From Chryseobacterium sp. 7 (GTDB taxonomy: Bacteria; Bacteroidota; Bacteroidia; Flavobacteriales; Weeksellaceae): a stretch of DNA of 64,000 nucleotides. Shown piece after piece: positions 9,637-18,200 of this stretch. Numbering within the stretch: the first letter of the stretch is position 1; every line of letters begins with the position of its first letter. The DNA is taken from positions 2,976,001 through 3,040,000 of the forward strand of contig NZ_RCCA01000001.1 in assembly GCF_003663845.1 (NCBI RefSeq), given 5' to 3'. The notes beneath the pieces were generated by a model, which was not told the origin of the DNA, searched no databases, and was given only the letters and a program-made list of their open reading frames with translations. A program made the translations under genes and the position numbers.

Positions 9637-9975
9637 TCAATAGTTTTCAATCGATTTTATTAAAATATTTCTAAGATCTGATATTGAGCTTTTATATACT
9701 TGAATTATATTTTCATTCAAACGATCTTCATATATCTCATCAAATTTTTCAATTAGCATATCCACTAAAGACGAAAAAAGCAATAAATCCGATAATGATT
9801 TATTTCTATAATCTAATGTCCATGTATAGTAAAATATTGATTTGTCTATTTCTAATTGTAGTATGTCATAGTCTTTTTTATCTTTAATAATATAAGAAAT
9901 GTCTTCAAAAAAAGCTTCAGATATAGCTTTTTTTGGCCCCCAAACTACATTGTTGTTTAATATTATTCCCATCAA
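9637..9975 (-). CDS. Hypothetical helical protein in immunity array
   Basis: A 112-residue mostly helical cytoplasmic protein (MMGIILNNNVVWGPK start; long helix LSDLLLFSSLVDMLIEKFDEIY; end LIKSIENY). The start could be either of the first two Met codons. It is 6 bases after the pentapeptide-like gene and so cotranscribed with it. No family recognised. Confidence 0.55.
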   Translation of the reverse strand: MMGIILNNNVVWGPKKAISEAFFEDISYIIKDKKDYDILQLEIDKSIFYYTWTLDYRNKSLSDLLLFSSLVDMLIEKFDEIYEDRLNENIIQVYKSSISDLRNILIKSIENY

Positions 9976-9981
9976 TATGTT

Positions 9982-10458
9982 TTAATCTATAAAATTATTT
10001 TTTGCAAAAGCATCAGGAGAAAATATTAATCCCGAAGTATCGCAGTCAATAATTCTACAATTTTCAAGAATATTTCCTGAAATATCAAAATAATTAAAAT
10101 TACATTTTATAAAATGAGCGTTTATGAATGAGCTTGACAATACATCTGTTTTATAAAAATTAGTTTTATAAAAAATCACATTTTCAAAAAGAACTTCAAA
10201 TAATCCAAAATCTATAGATTCAAATTCACAATTATTAAACAAGCATTGTCTGAAAACAGATTTACTAAAGTAAACTGTTTCAAATTTGATATTTTTAAAA
10301 ATACAGTTTTTGAAAACATTATTTCTCAATCCGGTATATTCAAACCTTATATTTTCAAATTTGTAATCTGATATATGTAGATTATCAATATCTGATTTCA
10401 CATCTTCCTGATAAGATTTAATCATAGCATTTAAATTATCAACATTCATTTTTTTCAT
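9982..10458 (-). CDS. Pentapeptide-repeat-like protein
   Basis: A 158-residue protein built mostly of five-residue repeats with Phe or Ile at the centre and N/C/K at the flanks: FKNCIFKNIKF, FRQCLFNNCEFESIDF, FENVIFYKTNFYKTD, FIKCNFNYFDISGNIL. This pattern predicts a right-handed quadrilateral beta-helix of about 18 coils, covering residues 25 to 145. Some pentapeptide proteins mimic DNA and protect topoisomerases, others have unknown roles. In this array an immunity or DNA-mimic function against a nuclease toxin is an attractive inference. The start codon overlaps the stop of a 25-codon ORF (ATGA), and the next gene follows after 6 bases. Confidence 0.7.
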   Translation of the reverse strand: MKKMNVDNLNAMIKSYQEDVKSDIDNLHISDYKFENIRFEYTGLRNNVFKNCIFKNIKFETVYFSKSVFRQCLFNNCEFESIDFGLFEVLFENVIFYKTNFYKTDVLSSSFINAHFIKCNFNYFDISGNILENCRIIDCDTSGLIFSPDAFAKNNFID

Positions 10459-10532
10459 ATTCTACTACGATTCATTACAATCCTGATAACATCCAATGCT
10501 ATCCATTCAATAACATTAATCCATTCCATCAT
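10455..10532 (-). CDS. Possible 25-residue ORF coupled to the pentapeptide gene
   Basis: A short ORF (MMEWINVIEWIALDVIRIV core) whose TGA stop overlaps the ATG of the pentapeptide-like gene. It sits in a 109-base gap between array genes. The overlap could mean translational coupling, or the ORF may be the relic of a lost toxin or immunity gene. Support is weak. Confidence 0.2.
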   Translation of the reverse strand: MMEWINVIEWIALDVIRIVMNRSRI

Positions 10533-10567
10533 AGATTAATGTGCTTTGGGTTGTTAGCATAAGCATA

Positions 10568-11041
10568 TCATTTATTTTTTAATAATATAAGTTTTTTCTT
10601 GCTCAACATTTCATCTGTATTCCAAAATCCCATTTCATTATTTATATTAATTTCATTTTTTTCTCGCACTAAAATCATGACATCACTACTATATAACAGA
10701 ATACTATCTTCAGAAGTATGATTTAAAATATAAGTAATAACATCTAACATATTTAATTTTGCATTCAAATAATCATAATCTTTATTTAGCCTAAAACATA
10801 TTACATAGGAATGAACCCACTCTCTAAATATTACATTTTCTTTAGAAATTAAATATTCAAAATAGCTGTTATTATTTTTATAAATAGTTATTATGAAGCC
10901 CTCAACATTATATAAGTCAAAAATTACTGTTTTATCTAAAATTTCTTCTTTAAGTAAAATATTTTTTAGAGTCAGATAATTCCTTATAAGATTGAACTCA
11001 AAGTTTTGACTTTTAATATGTAAGCGATATTCTATTGCCAT
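10568..11041 (-). CDS. Hypothetical protein in immunity array
   Basis: A 157-residue cytoplasmic protein with a predicted beta-rich N-terminal half (MAIEYRLHIKSQNFEFN; TVIFDLYNVEGFIITIY) and a Lys-rich tail (KKKLILLKNK). No signal peptide or membrane segment and no recognised family. It starts 14 bases after the probable cognate immunity gene on the same strand. A second immunity protein or an accessory factor is inferred from position. Confidence 0.55.
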   Translation of the reverse strand: MAIEYRLHIKSQNFEFNLIRNYLTLKNILLKEEILDKTVIFDLYNVEGFIITIYKNNNSYFEYLISKENVIFREWVHSYVICFRLNKDYDYLNAKLNMLDVITYILNHTSEDSILLYSSDVMILVREKNEININNEMGFWNTDEMLSKKKLILLKNK

Positions 11042-11055
11042 TATATTTAATCATA

Positions 11056-11628
11056 TTATTCATTAATCTTCTCAAGATGTAAATAAGACCAATCCTCATA
11101 ACTTTTAAAATTATCAGAAAATAAATCATTGTTTTTGAAAAATTTATTAATCAACTCATAATCAATAGCATTAAAGTCTTCTCCTAATCTGGGTATATTA
11201 AACTCTTTTTTAATAGGATATGATACCCCGAAATTATCAGTTAAATAAATTTTTTCAAACCCATCATAGCTAGAATAATATTGAGCTATAGATAGCTCAA
11301 GTCGCCCTTTACAAAATCTTGCAATTCTACCATTTCCTATAGTTGACTGATAATATCCCAAAAGAATAACTGTTTCAAATTTCTCTGAAAGTCTTCTCAA
11401 GAATTCATCATATAAATAAGTAGAAAAATTAAATTCCAACTCTATTTCACACCAAGATTTATTATAATTATTAGAAAGTATCATTGTCTCATTCCCATTT
11501 TCTGAATAATACCAAGATTTGGGTTCATTCATAGTTTCATTTTTCCCAATGATATAATATTTTTTAATTTCATCTAAAATTTCATTTAGATTCGTTAATC
11601 TGACATATGCTTTTGAAAATGTACTCAT
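11056..11628 (-). CDS. Probable cognate immunity protein of the nuclease toxin
   Basis: A 190-residue cytoplasmic protein with no signal peptide. Its ATG overlaps the TAA stop of the toxin gene by one base (TAATG), giving tight translational coupling, which is the classic arrangement of toxin and immunity genes. The sequence is rich in aromatic residues and Glu/Asp (SWCEIELEFNFSTYLYDEF; YEDWSYLHLEKINE). No family is recognised. The function is inferred from the coupling and from the position directly behind a toxin module, not from a motif. Confidence 0.6.
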   Translation of the reverse strand: MSTFSKAYVRLTNLNEILDEIKKYYIIGKNETMNEPKSWYYSENGNETMILSNNYNKSWCEIELEFNFSTYLYDEFLRRLSEKFETVILLGYYQSTIGNGRIARFCKGRLELSIAQYYSSYDGFEKIYLTDNFGVSYPIKKEFNIPRLGEDFNAIDYELINKFFKNNDLFSDNFKSYEDWSYLHLEKINE

Positions 11629-14600
11629 TATTTTAATATTTGACCAAGTTCATCTAGGGAATTTACGACAATTACTCCTTGCTGTTTAATTCTGTTTATC
11701 ATATTTATTTGTGATTGTGTTGCTTCATTTACCGGCTTATCAATATAAAGTATCACCTTTTTTTGATGAGGATTACAAAAATTATCCAAATTTTCATCTA
11801 ACAATTTAGCAAATTGCCCTTCTTTTACTGAGCTGAAAGAAGCTTTTACTTCGATAATTTCATCAATGGTTGAAACATCTAAGTCTGTAATATTAGGATC
11901 TATCTTTTGTCCAAAACCAACTATTTGTTTTTTATTTTTTACAAATTCTCCTACTTTACCTTCTGTAATCCTACCAATATTATTGGAATTTAAAGGATCT
12001 AAATTTCTTGAAGCCATAATAGCATTGTCAATATCTTTAACTCCTTGTTCACTCCATTTTAAAATTTTACCTGCAGGATTGGTATACTCTATTTTATTAC
12101 CATTTTTGACTATTTTCCCAAGAACCTCAGAAATCTCATCAACTTCTTTCTTAACAAACTTCTCCCCCGTATCTTCAATTCCATCCTTCAATCCATCTGT
12201 TCCTTTCTTAAAGAAACCAGCACCCATTGCCAGCGATACAACAGTAACACCATCTTTACCCATTTCATGGTAAGTGATGTGTCCCGGACTGTTTGTATAA
12301 GCATTCCACTTATTTTTAAGTACTCCGGTAGCAGCCGTTTTAATACTTCCTAAATTAATATTTTTTACGGCTTTCCAAAGTCCTTCTCTTACTTCCTGTT
12401 TGGTAGAAACATCATACCCCAGTTTTATAAGCTGTGGATAATCTGATATTTCTCCGATAACGCCATCACCAACTCCTGCAAATGTAGGAGGAATATGGAT
12501 ATTAGAGGCACTGTAATTTTTATCTTTGTTCCAGTAGTCTTCAGGCATGGTGGCATTTTCCCAAACACTTACCCCAAGGTTCTCAAGGGTGCCCAACCAT
12601 TCTTTGCCGTTCATTTGTTTTACATAAAACTCTCCGCCGTCTTCCGTTGAAGTGTTTACAGACGGTGATGTTTTATTGTTTAAACCTCCCAGCTCTTTCA
12701 GCTTTTCATCTATCAGGGTTTGTACCTGCTGTTCTATCTTCTGTTTTTGGGATGCTGTTTTAGAATCTCCCTGCCCTGTCAGCTCAAACTTAGAAGAGAT
12801 TTTTCCATTGTTCTCCGTTACCGTGACTTTGTATCTGCCCTCAACATTTTTGGTATAAAGCGTTCCTTTTCCTAAGCCTTTTCCTTTATCTTTATTACCA
12901 GAAGAACAATCTTTCATGGCAATTTCCTTCTGCCCGCCTATCGTAATTTGATCATCTGCATTTTCATTTACGCTTATTGATATTGGCTCACTTGCATTTT
13001 CAAACTGGTAATATTTAACAACATCTTTAGTGGTAAACTTACCTGTACCTGCCTCAGGATAGTAAACCTGTCCGTTACTGCTAAAAGTATATACGTTTCC
13101 AAACCTGTTAAATGATAATGGGAAATCACCTGACTTTAATTTGTGCAATGCCTTATCTTCAACTTTCTGTTGGAAATAAAATGTTTTACCTTTTAATTCT
13201 TCACGTTCTCCAACATTCCAGATACAGGCATTTCCTGAGGTTTCTTTAAGTTCATTATTATACTGCGCTATTTTTTCTTTTAGTTCTTTCTCTTTCTCTT
13301 CACATTCATTTTCAATAATACCGTCAGAACCTTTCTGTTTTTCGCCTTCTTTTACAGCACAGGTAAGATTTTTGAGCAATTCGTCAATTTCTTCTTTCAG
13401 CTTATCAAGCTTTTCCTTTTGTTCATCAGTTACTAACCCCTGTTCGTATAATCCGGAAGCGGTCTGCCCTCCTTCATCGGTAAAAGTATTAATATCATCA
13501 TACAGCTTTTCCCATTCCGCTTTTGTCATTCCACCATTACCTAAAGCATTGTTTATTGAACTGATAATTTCAGTAAATAAGTTGCCCAAATCATTTAATC
13601 CACTACTTAAACCGACAACATTTTTTTCCTCCGGATCATAAGTAGTTTCAATTACTCCTGCAATCAGCTTTTTATCGGTGTTAAGCTGGATATTATTAAG
13701 ATCAACTTTTACCTTAACACCAGATAAATAAGGAATATCAATCCATCCTTTTCCACTGTAAGTACCATTTCCACCAGATATTTCCAGAATGGTAACAGGA
13801 AAATCACCTGCCATAAAGACATCATTAATTCTTAATGGATCTTGCAGCGGCGTTTTATTCGCAATATCAATGGCAGGCATAATCCCACACTGGTAGTTAC
13901 TGTCTACCTCATTGGAATCTGTAGTAAAATACTGTACTCCGCTGTACGAATAGGCGTTTCCTCCGGAATTTCCATTTTCAGATGGATTGGTATTGTTAAA
14001 AGTCTGTACATTTCCACATACGGAACCGATACGGTATTCGTATTCAGTCTGGTCTTCAAGCCCTGTAATAATGGCAGATGGCTGATAACTTTGCTGGGTT
14101 ACCCATTCTGTGGTACTTCCTTTTTTACGGTATTGAACATTGTATAAACCAGCGGGCTGGCCTGCAATACTCCAGTTCAGTTCCACTCTTCCACGACCGA
14201 CATTTTTAGCCATTAAAAGTGTTGGGACCGCACAGTTTTCTACGTAATCGAAATAATAGATCTCAGACAATCCGTTATTTTTATAGACTCCGTTATCATC
14301 CGTAGGATTGGCTCCCAAAACAGGGTTTCCTGATTTTGCCTGTACCTGCCACGCATATCTTTTTCCTGGTATTAACTGGGTTTTATCAATTCCATAATAC
14401 AAAGTCGGAGCATAAGTTTCTTCCGTCCACAATGCTGGTGAGGAAAGGAATCCTGAAACAGGGCTCTGCCCCATATCCCAAAGTTCTTTTAAGGTAAAAA
14501 TATACTTTGTGTTAGGAGCTATCTGTCTGGGCATCCATTGGAAAACAATACCTGCTCCTCCGGTGTATGGAGACAGTGTCTGTACTTTCTCTGCATTTTG

Positions 14601-15179
14601 CGGAAGGGTAAGCATTGGCGGATCATACTGCACCAGAAATACGGGAGCACAGGTTTTAGAAGAAAGATTATTTTTAGTATAATAATCATAAGCCTGAAAG
14701 CAGAACTGATATACTCCGTCTGACAATGGTTTTGAATATTGCACCGCATTGATTCCCGATAAATTCTGCAGCTCAAATAAAGACCTGAGATCTACATTGG
14801 TAAGGGTGATATTGTTACCGGGATAGAGCATAAACGGGTTCATACCCACAATAAAATCGTTGGATTTTGCTATGGGTACGGCATTCAGTCCTGCTTCTAA
14901 AGAAAATTTAATTCCCGTCTGATGCTGGGGTTCCAGCAAATCTGTCATTAAGACCTGCAGCTGAAGCTTGTTGTCTGTACTTGTAGCGTAATCTCCAATT
15001 CTTAAACTGTAAGGAGGAATTACAACAGGAACTAATTTAACAGGATACTGCTGAGCTTTTGCTATAGGCAGTAAGCTGTAAGCTGTAAGCAAAAGCAAGG
15101 TGATAAGCTTCGAATAATAAGAAGCCCATCTTTGCTGGTTGTTTTTATAGTGTTGAAAATAAATTTTCATTTTAATCAT
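11628..15179 (-). CDS. Secreted polymorphic toxin: FN3 region plus C-terminal nuclease-like domain
   Basis: An 1183-residue protein. A signal peptide lies near residues 20-43 (LITLLLLTAYSLLPIAKAQ). The N-terminal third is a conserved-looking beta region and ends in a fibronectin III module (VELNWSIAG, about residues 320-395). A Lys/Glu-rich coiled segment (about 590-650) follows. Near residue 920 is a pre-toxin linker (GVGDGVIGEISDYPQL), then the variable C-terminus. The last 110 residues carry a PD-(D/E)xK nuclease signature: an E-containing helix (TEGKVGEF), D1099/D1101, then E1110-V-K1112, and a strand KVILYID. This is the fold of restriction-endonuclease-like toxins. Exchange of C-termini behind a constant N-terminus is typical of polymorphic toxins. 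The N-terminus may correspond to the TANFOR-type region described for Bacteroidota toxins, which I cannot verify. The immunity gene overlaps its stop codon. Confidence 0.75.
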   Translation of the reverse strand: MIKMKIYFQHYKNNQQRWASYYSKLITLLLLTAYSLLPIAKAQQYPVKLVPVVIPPYSLRIGDYATSTDNKLQLQVLMTDLLEPQHQTGIKFSLEAGLNAVPIAKSNDFIVGMNPFMLYPGNNITLTNVDLRSLFELQNLSGINAVQYSKPLSDGVYQFCFQAYDYYTKNNLSSKTCAPVFLVQYDPPMLTLPQNAEKVQTLSPYTGGAGIVFQWMPRQIAPNTKYIFTLKELWDMGQSPVSGFLSSPALWTEETYAPTLYYGIDKTQLIPGKRYAWQVQAKSGNPVLGANPTDDNGVYKNNGLSEIYYFDYVENCAVPTLLMAKNVGRGRVELNWSIAGQPAGLYNVQYRKKGSTTEWVTQQSYQPSAIITGLEDQTEYEYRIGSVCGNVQTFNNTNPSENGNSGGNAYSYSGVQYFTTDSNEVDSNYQCGIMPAIDIANKTPLQDPLRINDVFMAGDFPVTILEISGGNGTYSGKGWIDIPYLSGVKVKVDLNNIQLNTDKKLIAGVIETTYDPEEKNVVGLSSGLNDLGNLFTEIISSINNALGNGGMTKAEWEKLYDDINTFTDEGGQTASGLYEQGLVTDEQKEKLDKLKEEIDELLKNLTCAVKEGEKQKGSDGIIENECEEKEKELKEKIAQYNNELKETSGNACIWNVGEREELKGKTFYFQQKVEDKALHKLKSGDFPLSFNRFGNVYTFSSNGQVYYPEAGTGKFTTKDVVKYYQFENASEPISISVNENADDQITIGGQKEIAMKDCSSGNKDKGKGLGKGTLYTKNVEGRYKVTVTENNGKISSKFELTGQGDSKTASQKQKIEQQVQTLIDEKLKELGGLNNKTSPSVNTSTEDGGEFYVKQMNGKEWLGTLENLGVSVWENATMPEDYWNKDKNYSASNIHIPPTFAGVGDGVIGEISDYPQLIKLGYDVSTKQEVREGLWKAVKNINLGSIKTAATGVLKNKWNAYTNSPGHITYHEMGKDGVTVVSLAMGAGFFKKGTDGLKDGIEDTGEKFVKKEVDEISEVLGKIVKNGNKIEYTNPAGKILKWSEQGVKDIDNAIMASRNLDPLNSNNIGRITEGKVGEFVKNKKQIVGFGQKIDPNITDLDVSTIDEIIEVKASFSSVKEGQFAKLLDENLDNFCNPHQKKVILYIDKPVNEATQSQINMINRIKQQGVIVVNSLDELGQILK

Positions 15180-15201
15180 TTTTATGTTTTTTGCTTACAG
15201 C

Positions 15202-18200
15202 CTATTTAAATTCATAGTTAATTTGTTTTTCTGTTCCCTGCTTATTCCCCGGAAGGATGTATTTTGCTTTTACATTGTATTTCGTTTCCGGAATAATCCC
15301 ATAGGTAGATTGCAATAAAGTGTTGATCAATGCTGGTCTTGTATTGGCCGGAGCTCCTACATATTTGGAAGCGGCTTTTGAGATCAGCTCATACCAGTCT
15401 GATTTATAATAACTGAACAGATCATATTTGAACGGGAATGTCTGCTTCAGGAATCCGTTTCCTTTTTCATTACCCAAATACTGCATATAGGAAGTGAAAA
15501 CCGGAAATGCCTTTACCGGTGGAATTCCAGCAGTGTCATCTTCGTTTTCAGCTCTGTTCAGGGTGAGTTCATCAAAAGGATAGCTGTTATAAATCAGTCC
15601 TTTAAATTTATTCGCAAAAGAATCATCCATCATTGCCGTCAGGTTAATCAATGGCAGATTGTCTGTATATTTTGACCCTGAAATTTCAGTAGCATCAAAA
15701 TATTCATCTGCATTCATATTATTCTGAAGGGTCACCACATCCGAACTTACTCTTATCCACAGCGGACTGAAACGTAAGCCGGACATTTTATCTGCAAACG
15801 TATTATACTTACTGGTTCTGAAAACAAAGGCCAATCTCTCAATCTCTCCGTTTTTAGAAAGACTTTGAGCTTTTTTTACTTCTGTTGTTACAGAAACGCC
15901 GGAATCTTCCTGATTTTCTTCATTTTTAACCGTCTGCTCTACAGTTTGATTTCCTCCTTCTGCTCCATTTCCGTTTTTATTTTTTGCGATCAGGGCAAAT
16001 GTATATTCTTTCTCTTTTCCAAGATTAGGTGTATTGAAGTTCACCGTATTTTCATTGGTATTGTAAGAGAAATCACTCTCTGTTGGCGATTCGGCAGCAA
16101 ATGCTGTTACTGTATTCCAGTTAGGATCATCAAATAAATAATCCTGTCCGCGCTTAAGTTTTATATATCCTTTATTGGCCTCACCCGTATAATAATTTTC
16201 CTGGTCAGGAACCGGATAGGCATACTGTATATTCTGTAAAGGAATAACGTTCGGAGCTCCTCCTGTGGTAAATACTCTTTCTTCAACCTCAACGGCTTTC
16301 TGGCCGTCTGCCATGACCACTTCATACATCCCGTTCTTTTTCTCCATGAAACTTACCTGAGTAATGGCTTTTAATGTTTTATTCGGAGGAAGGATATCTT
16401 CTGAAATGAAATTAGCAACGTCTTTGGATGGAGTATATTCAATAACACCTTTAATTTCTTTCCCCTGATCATCAATAACGGTCATTTTATCTACCACCAC
16501 TTTATAGGTATGATCACCATCGTCTTCAGGAATGACAATAGGTTCGTTAACACGTACAGCGAATGTAGCTTGTGGAATGGCAAAAACGTCCACATCGGTT
16601 TCATCTTTTTTAGGGGTAAGGTCTGAGATGATTTTCATACCTCCCAGAACGGAAGAGTTTTCCAATACACATTCTTCTCCAAATTCCATCTTGAATCTGA
16701 ATTTTCCTTTAATCATCCCTCCCAACAGGTTATAATATCCTCCAAGATATCCACGCACCCAGAACGGATTCGGACCTTTTGCCTGTAATAAAGATGCAAC
16801 CCCCGCTTTAATAATCGGGATTTTCTTTTTGATAAACCAAAGTTTTATTTTGATTCCAAGTTCACCCTGCAGATACACATAAGCCTGTCCGTTGGCATAC
16901 CATCCGTTGATTCCGATCTGATCTCCTCCACGGTTGGAACATTTGGCTTCACCATAATCTTTAAGCATAATATCTGTTCCTAAACCTGCCTGGAAACGTG
17001 CATATAAAAACAATGCCGTCATATCCCCCGTATCAAATTTCAGGTGGGTTCCGAACGCAAATCCTTTCCCGTCTCCTAAGGCATTGAGACTGCTCATATA
17101 ATCGATATCATTGAGCTGGAGACCAAGAATGTCAGCCACTTCCTGTGGAGGCGGTGGGCTTCCCGGAATTCTGTTTCCTACCATAAAGTAGCTGCCCGAC
17201 TGCAGGTAGAAATTTCCGAAACCGACTTTAAGGCCGATCATGTCTGTAGGAGTACCGATGTGCATATACCATTCATCCGGTGAAATATGTACAACTGCCC
17301 ATCCTGCTCTCCCGTTTGGACCAATTCCTTTGATAATTCCGTTGGCTATATTAACAAAGACATCTAAACTTGCATGAAAAACACTGTTATTGAAGTCATA
17401 ATTCATGGCAAGCTTGGCATGGATGGCTCCTTCCATATTTTCTGTAACAGGATATTCATTATCTACATCTGCTACATCCAGCACAGAATTCAGCCTTTTA
17501 TCTTTAAGCTTTTCAAGGAAGGCAGGCTTCCCGACCATTTCTTTAAACTTATCTTTAAGACCAGCCATAGGATCACCGGGAACTAATTTTGATAAATTAG
17601 CCATCACCACCGCTTCTCCTATAAATCCGATATTGGCCAGCCCTCCATTCGGGTTCGTGGAAATATTGAATCCAGCCATAATATCAATGGTATTCTCTTT
17701 AGGTATTGAGCCAAAAATTCCGGCTCTTAATGCCAAACCAACTGTACTATCTGGTCTTAGCACCAATGCTTTATCTGCATATGCCGGATCCAGAGACATC
17801 TGTCTATCCGGAACCATATGATAAAATGCTCCTCCTGTAAATCCTGTAATTCTAAGAGCTGATGCCTGAATGGCAAGCCCCCGTACTGACCCTTCAAATC
17901 CCCAGTATCTGAACGTACTATACCCATAGGCTGCATTAACGCTTACTGTTATTCCTTTAACAGCTGTAAGTTCCGCCTTGAGGAATGCTCTAAAGCCATT
18001 TCCGTACAAAGGATCCTTTCTCATGAGCTGAAATTCACCCGTTACTATGGCAACGCCTATATCAACCTTATGAAGTCCAAGTTTAGTTAAATCAAAACCA
18101 TCATATTTCCATCGCTGCCTGTTATTTTCATTGGTAACCAGCCCTCTGATGATCATTCCGCCGGATGCTGAAAAACGGTCTTCCTGCAATCCGACAGATA

